This document shows positions 52,457 through 61,097 of a DNA stretch of 64,000 bases, piece after piece (positions within the stretch are counted from its first letter, which is position 1; each line of letters opens with the position of its first letter). The stretch lies in the NCBI RefSeq assembly GCF_002368195.1, contig NZ_AP018178.1:2560634-2624633 (forward strand). The letters are read 5' to 3'. The notes beneath the pieces were generated by a model that did no database searches, had not been told where the DNA came from, and saw only the letters and a list, made by a program, of their open reading frames with translations. The translations under genes and the position numbers were made by a program. Origin of the DNA: Calothrix sp. NIES-2100 (GTDB taxonomy: Bacteria; Cyanobacteriota; Cyanobacteriia; Cyanobacteriales; Nostocaceae).

Positions 52457-53053
52457 ATGATTATTACTGTGGCGGCGTTTAAGGGAGGTGTGGGCAAATC
52501 AACGACAGCGCTACACCTAGCGACATACCTGCAAAACACAGCTGATACACTGCTAGTAGACGGCGACCTGAACCGCAGTGCTTTGGATTGGGCTAACCGG
52601 GGTTGTTTGCCATTCAAAGTTGCGGATGAACAGGAGGGGATACAGCTGGCAAAACTCTATGAACATATTGTGATTGATACACCAGCTAGGCCTGATCCAG
52701 ATGAATTAAAAACTATTGCGACCGGATGTGATTTGTTAGTAATACCTACCACTCCCGATGCGATCGCTCTGGCTGCAACAATGCAAATGGTTGCAGATCT
52801 TCAGCAATATAAGACTAATTATCGCATTTTGCTGACTCTGATTCCTCCCCATCCCAATAAAGCGGGAGAAGAAGCGAGAGCAGCTTTATTAAAAGCAGGG
52901 CTACCTATATTTAAATCTGGAATTCGCCGACTGGCTGTATTCCAACGTGCGGCTTTAGAAGGAGTACCAGTCAATGCTGTCAAAGACTCTTATGCCCAAA
53001 TTGCATGGCGCTGTTACGCTGAAGTGGGAAAGGAAATATTGATGGAAACTTAA
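52457..53053 (+). CDS. parA: ParA family ATPase
   Basis: 198 aa, a small ParA (type Ib or MinD-like size). Deviant Walker A KGGVGKST (9-16), the switch motif VDGDLNRSALDWA and Walker B HIVIDTPARPDPDE. Such proteins form ATP-dependent gradients that separate plasmids or cargo. The lack of an N-terminal DNA-binding domain fits partition systems in which a ribbon-helix-helix protein, not ParB, is the partner. One is found 500 bp downstream at 53560. Upstream are repeated operator-like sites. Confidence 0.87.
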   Translation: MIITVAAFKGGVGKSTTALHLATYLQNTADTLLVDGDLNRSALDWANRGCLPFKVADEQEGIQLAKLYEHIVIDTPARPDPDELKTIATGCDLLVIPTTPDAIALAATMQMVADLQQYKTNYRILLTLIPPHPNKAGEEARAALLKAGLPIFKSGIRRLAVFQRAALEGVPVNAVKDSYAQIAWRCYAEVGKEILMET

Positions 53054-53067
53054 AAAGAGGTATAAAA

Positions 53068-53307
53068 ATGAAAACCGAACAAGAACGCGAACAATTAATT
53101 AAAAATATCAACGTACTGCTAAATCAAGCTTACGACAGTACCCTAGATGAAATTTACGCCCTACTTCTAAAAATCGAAGATGAAGAGGATGAAAACGATT
53201 TAAGAGCCTATCATGCTGCTAAAAGTGATAGAGAAAATAATAGTCTTATAGCATGGGGAGAAATTAAAGACGAAATCGCTAATGAAAAAACAAAGGACGT
53301 AGCGTGA
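53068..53307 (+). CDS. RelB-type antitoxin
   Basis: 79 aa, acidic and helical (MKTEQEREQLIKNINVLLNQ, TLDEIYALLLKIEDEEDEND). It resembles the antitoxin at 60607, which sits in an intact RelBE module, and is followed by a RelE reading frame with overlapping GTGA. The toxin is broken by a stop codon, so this is a surviving antitoxin. It separates parA from the RHH gene, suggesting insertion of the module into the partition operon. Confidence 0.6.
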   Translation: MKTEQEREQLIKNINVLLNQAYDSTLDEIYALLLKIEDEEDENDLRAYHAAKSDRENNSLIAWGEIKDEIANEKTKDVA

Positions 53308-53570
53308 TTTACGAAGTTAAATTTACCAAGGGTGCAAGAAAAATGTTGAGAAAACTATCTCAATAATGGACAGACCGCATACAAGCTAAAATAGATGACT
53401 TAGCAATAGAACCACGTCCTCACGGAGTTAAAAAGTTAAAAGGTGAATACAATGCATATCGAATTAGAGTAGGTGATTATCGCATTATATACGAGATTTT
53501 CGATGATTTTTTATTAGTAAGTGTTGTGGAAATCGCACATCGTAGTGAGGTATATAAAGATGAAGGTTAA
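53304..53570 (+). pseudogene. RelE-type toxin, broken by an in-frame stop
   Basis: GTG start overlapping the antitoxin stop. The reading MIYEVKFTKGARKMLRKLSQ is followed by TAA at codon 21 (53364-53366), then continues WTDRIQAKIDDLAIEPRPHG and VKKLKGEYNAYRIRVGDYR to a stop at 53568-53570. The matching part of the intact toxin at 60801 reads LPKDVKERID, so the stop replaces one internal codon. The rest shows no further lesion. Only a read-through or a start beyond it would give protein. The 3' end overlaps the RHH gene start by 11 bases. Confidence 0.82.
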
Positions 53571-53871
53571 CAGTGACGGTAGGCTGAATAATCAGAAAAA
53601 AACTAGTCGTTTTGATGATTTGATTGATGCTGCTCGCAGTCGTCAACAACGAGATAACCCACAGCCAATTGAAGCTCAACCCACTTCCTTAAGCAAAAGT
53701 ACCAATCCTGAATATACCCGCACAACTATCTATTTGCCTAAACATTTGCATCGCCAATTGAAAGCATCTGCTGCTTCTGATGGGCGACAAATGAGTGACA
53801 TTATGACAGAGTTGATTGAGCAATGGCTGTTGTCTAATAATCAAGGGAAAGAGGGAGCAGGGGAGAAATAA
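53560..53871 (+). CDS. Ribbon-helix-helix DNA-binding protein (probable ParA partner)
   Basis: 103 aa from ATG 53560 (MKVNSDGRLNNQ). The N-terminal ~50 residues are basic and unstructured (FDDLIDAARSRQQRDN), followed by an RHH fold (54-92): beta strand RTTIYLPKHL and helices LHRQLKASAASDG and MSDIMTELIEQWL. This architecture matches CopG/ParG-like partition partners, whose flexible N-terminus stimulates ParA. The frame stays open further upstream to 53521, but that start would overlap the toxin more. The last residues (NNQGKEGAGEK) read into a repeat-like tail. Confidence 0.72.
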   Translation: MKVNSDGRLNNQKKTSRFDDLIDAARSRQQRDNPQPIEAQPTSLSKSTNPEYTRTTIYLPKHLHRQLKASAASDGRQMSDIMTELIEQWLLSNNQGKEGAGEK

Positions 53872-53885
53872 CAAATGACTAATGA

Positions 53886-54575
53886 CTAAAACACAATTTC
53901 CTCACCTTTTTCGGTAAAGCGCACATCTTTAATTTTCCATTGAGCATTACTCGTCAGGGTTTTACGGACACTGCTAAATAAGGCAAATTGTTCACAACTA
54001 GAAAGAGAAGCTATTTGCCGTTTTGAGTTAGGCGCTACTCGTAAATCAACGGTAGCAACACCATTTTTCACATTAACTCGATAATTCGATAAACTAAAGT
54101 CGCCTGAATCTCTTTGCTCTAAAATTTTACCCACCGCACCTTTTACAGGCTCATCCGCTGGTACTGCAACTTTCTGGGGAATTAGTTGTTGACATTGAAC
54201 ATCACTTGTGTATAGGGTGACATTGGTGGTTTTGCCAGTGGTGACGCTAGGAGTTGCAGCCGGTGTACTTGGCGTGGGAGATTCTTTAGGTGAAGGTGTC
54301 TCTATGGTAGTTGCAGCAGGTGTGTTTGCTGTAGGGGATTCAGTAGGTGCAGGTGTCTCAATATCCTCTGATTTAGCTCTCAGATGAGCCATGCTGGGAG
54401 TTTCCCTAGGAAATGGGGATAATGTGCTAGCGGATGTTGTGGTTGGTGCTGGTATTTCGCTAGTAGTATCCTGACTAGGGGTGGAATTAGAACTACAGCT
54501 GCTGAGGCTAGCTGCGATCGCGGCCATAATAAATGCTAAGAGATATTTTTTAGTGGTATTTATCGTGTTATGCAT
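53886..54575 (-). CDS. GerMN-domain lipoprotein
   Basis: 229 aa. N-terminal signal with lipobox in AAIAASLSSCSSN, so it is an outer-face lipoprotein anchored after Cys. A Pro/Thr/Ser-rich linker with repeated TPAPTESPTAN-like units (about 35-115) leads to a C-terminal GerMN/spore-germination-type domain (about 120-229; VTLYTSDVQCQQLIP, YRVNVKNGVATVDLRV, LSSCEQFALFSSVRKTL). GerMN domains are also found in cell-envelope proteins of cyanobacteria. Opposite strand to the partition genes, so transcription is convergent. Confidence 0.8.
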   Translation of the reverse strand: MHNTINTTKKYLLAFIMAAIAASLSSCSSNSTPSQDTTSEIPAPTTTSASTLSPFPRETPSMAHLRAKSEDIETPAPTESPTANTPAATTIETPSPKESPTPSTPAATPSVTTGKTTNVTLYTSDVQCQQLIPQKVAVPADEPVKGAVGKILEQRDSGDFSLSNYRVNVKNGVATVDLRVAPNSKRQIASLSSCEQFALFSSVRKTLTSNAQWKIKDVRFTEKGEEIVF

Positions 54576-54756
54576 AGCTTTGGAGTTATTAGGTTGTGTT
54601 ATTAACTTCAGTGTTTTGGTTCTTATTTCCGTATAAATTTATAACTTTTGAGCTTGTCTATCCAACCTTGACTTTTTGAGCGATCGCAGCTGTTAAACCT
54701 TTAATTTGCAGGACTTTCCTCTTATACCTTGAATTTATAAGTTGCCAGAAATGCTT

Positions 54757-56226
54757 ATGTCTAGCCATGAATCTAGTACATACGACCTCCGTAATACTGA
54801 ATGGGACGGTGTGGGAATTGACCAATGGGAACCATCTAAGTGGAAACAATGGAAAGCCAAACATTCTCCTTCAGATGAAGGTGTTAAGGCTGAGCGTGAA
54901 TATCTCAGAATCAAACACGCTATTGCGCAAGCCAACTCGGCATTAAGTTTGGATCGAGTGAAGGTGAAACTTAAGCTAACTAGTGCGAAAACTCTTGGGT
55001 TACAAGGGACTTTTCCCTGTAAACCTGGTGATGTTGGCAAAAATGGTAGTCCAAGTAAGCAGTATACCATTTCGTTTGGTTTTTTCGCGAATGACGTAGG
55101 TGTAAAAACGGCAGTAGTCAAAGCCAGGGAATTAGATTTGTTATTAATGACAAAGCAATTCCGGTGGACACCAGAATTACTAGGTAAACAAGCGCAGAAG
55201 ATAGCTTTACCTGAACCGGAGAATTCTACCAAACTTATTAGTGAATGGATTCAGGATTATGAGCGGGAATTTTGGAAGACTCATGAAAAGAATCGTCAAG
55301 GAATCCGTACTTGGGAAACCCATTATCTGAGACATTTGAAAAAACTGCCTCAAGATTTACCTCTGTCTTTATCTGCTTTAGAAAAAGCGCTCTTAAGAAC
55401 TAAGCCTAATACATCGGGGAGGTTTTTCTTAGTATGGCAATTGAAGAAGTTTTGTGAATTTTGCGGGATTAATGGTTTAAGAACCATTGCTGCTTATGCA
55501 ACTCCTAAGCCTGAACCCACAATTCGTAAAGTACCATCAGATGAAGAGATTATTCAAGGCTTTACTAAAATTGGAATGCCTTTATCAGCATATGCTAGTA
55601 AAGAGAATCTCACCCAACCAGAACAATGGCAATGGGCATATGGGATGTTAGCGACCTATGGCTTAAGACCTCATGAATTATTTGCTGTAGATATAGAGGC
55701 TTTTACTCACCCTAACAATACTTTTCATCTCGTAAATTTAAATCCTAGTTTGACAGAGGGAACTAAAACCGGTGAACGCAGTTGTGGGATTCCACCATTA
55801 CATCCCCACTGGGTAGAATTATTTGATTTAAAAAATGTGAAATTTCCTTACAATGAAGGAACACTTAGCAATAAAACGGCAAAAGTTCATATCAGATTTA
55901 GAGTGGCTAATTTAGGGTTTAGACCTTATGAATTACGTCACGCTTATGCTATACGCGGACATCGCCTGCAAGTTCCCATAAAAACAATGGCTGATTACAT
56001 GGGACATACTGTGCAAGAGCATACTAAGACTTATCAAAGATGGATGAATGAGGATGCTAATTTAGCGATTTATCGAGAAGTTGTCATTCACAGACAGGGT
56101 ACAACTAAGGAAGCTTTGAAGGCAAGAATTAGTGAATTAGAAGCAGAAACCCAGGCTTTGAAGGCGGAAAATGCCACACTTAAAGGATTACTAATTCAGC
56201 ATCAATTGGGTGAGTTGTTGTCTTGA
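54757..56226 (+). CDS. Tyrosine-recombinase-like site-specific integrase
   Basis: 489 aa from this ATG; the frame also offers TTG 54742. The C-terminal half has the catalytic pattern of tyrosine recombinases: Arg in TYGLRPHELFAVD (about 303), His-x-x-Arg-like ELRHAYAIRGHR (about 394), His in DYMGHTVQEH (about 415) and Tyr in KTYQRWM (about 425). The N-terminal half holds a SAM-like DNA-binding region. It is longer than phage integrases and is of the type seen in cyanobacterial plasmids and genomic islands. No flanking attachment duplication was recognised. It anchors the accessory patch. The last ~50 residues are a coiled coil. Confidence 0.78.
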   Translation: MSSHESSTYDLRNTEWDGVGIDQWEPSKWKQWKAKHSPSDEGVKAEREYLRIKHAIAQANSALSLDRVKVKLKLTSAKTLGLQGTFPCKPGDVGKNGSPSKQYTISFGFFANDVGVKTAVVKARELDLLLMTKQFRWTPELLGKQAQKIALPEPENSTKLISEWIQDYEREFWKTHEKNRQGIRTWETHYLRHLKKLPQDLPLSLSALEKALLRTKPNTSGRFFLVWQLKKFCEFCGINGLRTIAAYATPKPEPTIRKVPSDEEIIQGFTKIGMPLSAYASKENLTQPEQWQWAYGMLATYGLRPHELFAVDIEAFTHPNNTFHLVNLNPSLTEGTKTGERSCGIPPLHPHWVELFDLKNVKFPYNEGTLSNKTAKVHIRFRVANLGFRPYELRHAYAIRGHRLQVPIKTMADYMGHTVQEHTKTYQRWMNEDANLAIYREVVIHRQGTTKEALKARISELEAETQALKAENATLKGLLIQHQLGELLS

Positions 56227-56461
56227 GAATTGTCAGTTGTCATTGATTCTTTTTGTGTGTCACCTCTTCACTGTTTAAATGCGTCTCCCTCATCGCCCTT
56301 ATCCTCAAATTCTTTACAAAAAGTGAATTACGAATTATGAACTGGTACTGAGCGAAGTTGAAGTATTACGAATTAACCCAGAAATGTTGTTTGCCGAATT
56401 TAATTGGGAACAATAAACGTTGAAGTTTATTTTATTTCCCTAGCTGGCAAGTAACAAAACT

Positions 56462-59400
56462 ATGGCTTGCAATCTTATCTCTGTAGATAAAAATACTTAT
56501 GAATCCCTGCAACAAGAGCTGATAGAACTACGTCAGATGGTGGGTTCTCAGGACTGCTCTCCCAGTCTACAGCAGATGCGGTTGTTTATAGAGTATACGC
56601 CAGCTGCGATCGCTGTTTTTGACCAACAGATGCGCTACCTCTGTGTCAGTCGGCGCTGGCGAGAGGATTATAGCTTGGGTGATGGGGAAATTATCGGTCG
56701 CTCTCATTATGAAATTTTCCCGGAAATTCCCCAACGTTGGCGGGAAATTCATCAACGCTGTTTAGCAGGTGCTAGGGAAAAATCTGCCGAAGATGTCTTC
56801 ATTCGTACCAATGGTACAAGTGAATGGGTGAAGTGGGAGATACATCCTTGGTATGAAGATGGTGAAATTGGTGGCATTATTATGTTTACGGAAGTGATTA
56901 CTACTCGTAAGCAAGTAGAAGCAGAACTCAAACAACTCAATGAACAGTTAGAAGCTAGAGTAGAGGAACGGACAGCAGCGCTGCATTGTACTGAAGCCAG
57001 GTTGCAACGCATCGCAGATAATGTCCCAGGGATGCTTTATGAATTTCGCCTGACACCGGATGGGAAAATGTCCTTTCCTTATGCTTCTTCGAGATGTCGG
57101 GAAATTCTGGGATTAGAACCCGAACAAATCACAGAAGATGCGTCCTTAGTATTTAGCCTTGTTCACCCTGAGGATCTCGTAGAAGTACAAAAAGCCACTG
57201 CTAACTCTGCGCAAACTCTACAAAACTATGAAAGCGAGTGGCGGATGTTCACTCCCTGGGGACAGCAGAAATGGATTAAGGCATTTTCCCGGCCAGAACG
57301 CCAAGAGGACGGTGATATTTTCTGGTATGGTTGCCTATTTGATATTAGCGACCGCCAAATCATTCAGCAACAACTGCAAGCACAGGCACAGTTTTTGCAA
57401 AGTATCTGGGAAGGTGTAGATTATGGCATCTTTGTCTTAGATGTTTTAGATGATGGGGCAGAATTTCGTTACGCTAAATTCAATCCAGCCATTCTCAGAA
57501 ATAGCCCCATTCCCCTGGAATCTTTCTTAGGAAAAACAATCGCCGAAGCTTTACCTGGGGATATGGCATATTACTATCGCCAACGTTACCGTGAATGCTT
57601 CAATTTGGGCAAGAGTATATTCTATGAAGAGTTTTTCTATACCGATGATCAAGAAATTTGGTGGCTACTAAATGTCACGCCACTTTTGGATAGCACTTCA
57701 CGAATTTCTCAGTTAGTAGTGACGGCGACTGACATTACAGAACGCAAACAAGCTGAACAAGAACGACAAAGGTTTGTGTCTCTCATTGAAAATAGCAGTG
57801 ACTTCATTGGTTTTGCCAGCTTAGAAGGAAAACCAATATTTATTAATGAAGCTGGACTCAAGCTAATTGGTATTGATAATTTAGAAACTGTTCCCGACTT
57901 CAGAATTATTGATTGTATCTTCCCAGAAGATAGAGAATATATGCGGCGTTCCATTCTCCCTACTGTCATCAAAAGTGGTTTATGGCAAGGAGAATATCGG
58001 TTTCGAGATTTTCAAACTGAAGAACCCATCCCAGTTGATTTTAATATGTTCATAGTTAAAAGTCCTGAGACTGGCGATCCTTTGTGTTTGGCAACAATTA
58101 CTCGTAATATCAGCGAACGTAAACAAGCCGAAGCTCAATTAAAAGAACAAGAACAGTTCTTACGCAGTATTTATGATGGGGTTCCGCAATTAATATTCAT
58201 TGTCAATGTTCTAGAAAATGGTGAATTTCGGTATGCTGGTTGTAACTCATCAGCAGAAAAAATAGTAGGAATGAATCATGATAAGATGACTGGTAAAACT
58301 CCAGCAGAGTTGCTTGGTTCTATTGCAGGTGCAGTAATAAGTCAGCGATATCAAAGTTGTATAGAATCTGGTACGGAAATTTCCTATGAAGAATGTTTGA
58401 CTTTTGATGAGCAGAAAACCTGGTGGTTTACTACAATCAATCCGCTGCGAAATAGCGAAGGTAGAATTTATCGCCTCGTGGGGACAACTTTAAATATTAC
58501 AGAGCGTAAACAAGCCGAAGAAGCACTCCAAGCTAGTCAGCATTTCATTCAACGCATTGCGGATTCTTCTCCCCATATTCTCTACATTTTTGATTTAGAA
58601 GAACAACGTAATGTTTACGCAAATCAAGAAATTGTCACTCTTCTGGGTTACTCTCACGAGGAAATTTACCAGATGGGAGATCATCTGATTCCCAATATTA
58701 TGCATCCAGATGATCGGGAAATTGTCAGTAATCAACATCAGAACTTTCTGACTGCTGAAGATGGTGATATTGTTGAGTTTGAATATCGCGTCAGACGCGC
58801 CAATGGTGAGTGGTGCTGGCTCTACAGTCGAGAAACTCCTTTCAACCGCAATGATGACGGAATTATCAAACAAATTCTTGGTGTATCAACTGATATAACT
58901 GCACGCAAACAAGCCGAAATTAAATTACAACAACAAGCACAAAATTTGGAAGAAACTCTGCGCGAACTCCAACGCACCCAAACCCAATTGATCCACAGTG
59001 AAAAAATGTCCTCAATTGGTAATATGGTTGCAGGTGTCGCCCATGAAATTAACAATCCAGTGAATTTTATTCATGGTAATCTGATTCCCGCCAGTGAATA
59101 CACTCAAGATTTGTTACGGTTGGTGGAATTATATCAACAATACTACCCCAATCCTCCTGAAGAAATTGCCGCAGAAATTGCCGATATTGACCTAGATTTT
59201 CTTAAAGAAGATTTAGTAAAACTGCTCCAATCTATGCGTATAGGTACACAGCGCATTCGGGAAATCGTCCTATCGCTGCGTAATTTCTCCCGCTTGGATG
59301 AAGCTGAATTTAAGCAGGTAGATATCCATGAAGGTATTGATAGTACTTTGATGATTCTCCACAACCGTCTAAAAGCTAAACCAGAGCATCCAGAAATGGT

Positions 59401-59791
59401 CATCTTTAAAGAATATGGTCAACTTCCCCTGATTGATTGCTATCCTGGACAATTAAATCAGGTGTTTATGAATATTTTGAGTAATGCTATTGATGCTTTA
59501 GAAGATATCAAAAATCCCCAAATTCGCATTTATACAGAAGTTATTAATAGTAATTGCATAGCCATCCGCATTGCAGATAATGGTAACGGAATTACTCCAG
59601 AAATAATATCTAAATTATTTGACCCTTTCTTTACTACTAAAGATGTGGGGAAGGGAACGGGATTAGGTTTATCAATAAGTTACCAAATTGTCGTAGATAG
59701 ACATGGTGGTAAATTATTTTGTAACTCTACACCCGGACAAGGAGCAGAATTTGTCATTGAAATTCCTGTGACACAGCACGAAGTTAACTGA
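56462..59791 (+). CDS. Multi-PAS sensor histidine kinase
   Basis: 1109 aa, soluble. Six PAS domains are seen in series, starting near residues 35, 175, 305, 440, 565 and 695 (for example FIEYTPAAIAVFD, FVSLIENSSDFIGFA and FIQRIADSSPHILYIF), each joined by ERKQAE-type PAC endings. The C-terminal kinase has AGVAHEINNPVNFIHG as the H box, NILSNAIDALED, IADNGNGITPE and GKGTGLGLSISYQ, with the same insertion as the gene at 50961. No receiver. The tandem PAS units suggest several light, redox or ligand inputs; chromophore-binding Cys of LOV type is not evident. It follows the accessory patch. Confidence 0.92.
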   Translation: MACNLISVDKNTYESLQQELIELRQMVGSQDCSPSLQQMRLFIEYTPAAIAVFDQQMRYLCVSRRWREDYSLGDGEIIGRSHYEIFPEIPQRWREIHQRCLAGAREKSAEDVFIRTNGTSEWVKWEIHPWYEDGEIGGIIMFTEVITTRKQVEAELKQLNEQLEARVEERTAALHCTEARLQRIADNVPGMLYEFRLTPDGKMSFPYASSRCREILGLEPEQITEDASLVFSLVHPEDLVEVQKATANSAQTLQNYESEWRMFTPWGQQKWIKAFSRPERQEDGDIFWYGCLFDISDRQIIQQQLQAQAQFLQSIWEGVDYGIFVLDVLDDGAEFRYAKFNPAILRNSPIPLESFLGKTIAEALPGDMAYYYRQRYRECFNLGKSIFYEEFFYTDDQEIWWLLNVTPLLDSTSRISQLVVTATDITERKQAEQERQRFVSLIENSSDFIGFASLEGKPIFINEAGLKLIGIDNLETVPDFRIIDCIFPEDREYMRRSILPTVIKSGLWQGEYRFRDFQTEEPIPVDFNMFIVKSPETGDPLCLATITRNISERKQAEAQLKEQEQFLRSIYDGVPQLIFIVNVLENGEFRYAGCNSSAEKIVGMNHDKMTGKTPAELLGSIAGAVISQRYQSCIESGTEISYEECLTFDEQKTWWFTTINPLRNSEGRIYRLVGTTLNITERKQAEEALQASQHFIQRIADSSPHILYIFDLEEQRNVYANQEIVTLLGYSHEEIYQMGDHLIPNIMHPDDREIVSNQHQNFLTAEDGDIVEFEYRVRRANGEWCWLYSRETPFNRNDDGIIKQILGVSTDITARKQAEIKLQQQAQNLEETLRELQRTQTQLIHSEKMSSIGNMVAGVAHEINNPVNFIHGNLIPASEYTQDLLRLVELYQQYYPNPPEEIAAEIADIDLDFLKEDLVKLLQSMRIGTQRIREIVLSLRNFSRLDEAEFKQVDIHEGIDSTLMILHNRLKAKPEHPEMVIFKEYGQLPLIDCYPGQLNQVFMNILSNAIDALEDIKNPQIRIYTEVINSNCIAIRIADNGNGITPEIISKLFDPFFTTKDVGKGTGLGLSISYQIVVDRHGGKLFCNSTPGQGAEFVIEIPVTQHEVN

Positions 59792-59805
59792 AGCAAAAAT
59801 TGCGC

Positions 59806-59844
59806 TTTAGATCCCCGACTTCTTGAAGAAGTCGGGGATCTAAA
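59806..59844. repeat. Perfect 39-bp palindrome, copy 2
   Basis: Same TTTAGATCCCCGACTTCTT arms as at 34252-34290, with central G. Lies 15 bp after the stop of the multi-PAS kinase gene and could form its transcription-ending hairpin. Confidence 0.8.
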
Positions 59845-59907
59845 TCCGCTTTCGGCTGTATGATGGAGTTGGTACTAGTTAGGTGAAATTTAGCAGCGAG
59901 GGAAGTT

Positions 59908-60546
59908 ATGTTACTTAAACTCAACCAACTAATTGTACCTGTAGGTCATCAATTATTAATTAAAAATATATCCTGGTCGGTATACAAAAATATTTTGGCT
60001 GAATTGGGTGAAAATCGCAGTTCTCGGATATCTTACAGTCAAGGGATGTTGGAAATCATGGCTCCATTACCAGAGCATGAAGTAGCTAAAGTTATTATTG
60101 GGGATTTAGTGAAGGCTCTACTAGAAGAACTCGACATTGAATTTTGGAGTTTGGGATCTACTACTTTCGACCAAGAAAAAATGGATGCTGGGGTAGAACC
60201 TGATGATTGTTTCTACATTCAAAATGAAGCGGCTGTGCGCGGTAAGGATAGAATTGATTTAAGCGTTGATCCGCCTCCTGATTTAGCGATTGAAATTGAT
60301 ATTACCTCCCGCACTCGGTTTAATAATTATGAAGTATTAGGTGTGCCGGAATTATGGCGATCGCAGGGAAATAAATTAGAAATTAATGTGATGATTAATG
60401 GTAAATATGTCACCTCTACTGCTAGTGCTATTTTTCCGAATTTCCCGATTACTCAAGTTATTCCTGAATATTTAATGCGGAGTAAAACTGAGGGGAGAAA
60501 TGCGGCGATGAGAGCGTTTCGCAGTTGGGTAAGAGAGCAGATATAA
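59908..60546 (+). CDS. Uma2 family PD-(D/E)XK protein
   Basis: 212 aa. The C-terminal part has the nuclease-like motif DPPPDLAIEIDITSRT and the conserved GVPELWR segment of Uma2 proteins, with the earlier acid in VEPDDCFYIQ. Uma2 genes are very numerous in cyanobacteria; they are related to restriction-type endonucleases, but the function is unknown. The ATG follows AGGGAAG. It is followed at 61 bp by the RelBE module on the same strand. Confidence 0.85.
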   Translation: MLLKLNQLIVPVGHQLLIKNISWSVYKNILAELGENRSSRISYSQGMLEIMAPLPEHEVAKVIIGDLVKALLEELDIEFWSLGSTTFDQEKMDAGVEPDDCFYIQNEAAVRGKDRIDLSVDPPPDLAIEIDITSRTRFNNYEVLGVPELWRSQGNKLEINVMINGKYVTSTASAIFPNFPITQVIPEYLMRSKTEGRNAAMRAFRSWVREQI

Positions 60547-60606
60547 TTTCAGCTTGAATATTACATTATTAGATAATATGATAAAAATTCTGCCGGAGGT
60601 TTAAAA

Positions 60607-60804
60607 ATGGAAACTGCCACCAAAAGACAATCACTCCTTGAATTAATTAACGAGTATCTACATAATGCATCAGAAAGCACTTTAGAAAAAGTTTTAGAAC
60701 TTTTAGAAGATGAAGAAGATATTAGAGATGCTCGTGCTGAGTTGTTAGATGCAAAAATCAATGGGACTGTATCTTGGGAAGAATATAAGAGAGAGACTGC
60801 GTGA
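60607..60804 (+). CDS. RelB-type antitoxin (intact module)
   Basis: 65 aa, acidic and helical (METATKRQSLLELINEYLHN, then LEKVLELLEDEEDIRDARAE and SWEEYKRETA). It precedes and overlaps the RelE toxin by four bases. It is a paralogue of the antitoxin at 53068 (shared ESTLEKVLELL and STLDEIYALLL spacing). An AGGAGG-like site (GGAGGTTTAAAA) precedes the ATG. Confidence 0.75.
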   Translation: METATKRQSLLELINEYLHNASESTLEKVLELLEDEEDIRDARAELLDAKINGTVSWEEYKRETA

Positions 60805-61067
60805 GTTATCAAATTGAATTGACTAAAGGTGCAGTCAAGCAACTCAAAAAACTACCCAAAGATGTTAAAGAACGAATCGACGTAAAAATTCAAGAGTTAG
60901 CGATAGAACCTCGTCCTAACGGGGTTAAAAAGTTAGAGGATGAAGATTCTTTATATCGTATTCGAGTAGGTGATTATCGAGTTATTTATCAAATATATGA
61001 TGATATTTTGTTGGTGAGTATTGTGAAGGTGAAACATCGCCGAGAGGTTTACCGAGATGAAAGTTAA
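60801..61067 (+). CDS. relE: RelE-type toxin (intact)
   Basis: 88 aa from a GTG start overlapping the antitoxin stop. The pattern IELTKGAVKQLKKLPKDVKE, the linker EPRPNGVKKLED and YRIRVGDYRVIYQIYDDI with VKHRREVYR fit RelE mRNA-cleaving ribosome-dependent toxins, including the C-terminal Arg. It is an undamaged homologue of the broken toxin at 53304. Confidence 0.85.
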   Translation: MSYQIELTKGAVKQLKKLPKDVKERIDVKIQELAIEPRPNGVKKLEDEDSLYRIRVGDYRVIYQIYDDILLVSIVKVKHRREVYRDES

Positions 61068-61097
61068 CATAAATCTCTGAAAATTACTTTTTTTTGA

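Noticed and set aside
53521..53559. Earlier start for the ribbon-helix-helix gene
   Set aside because: It would lie fully inside the toxin frame; ATG 53560 gives the usual basic N-terminus and a short overlap.
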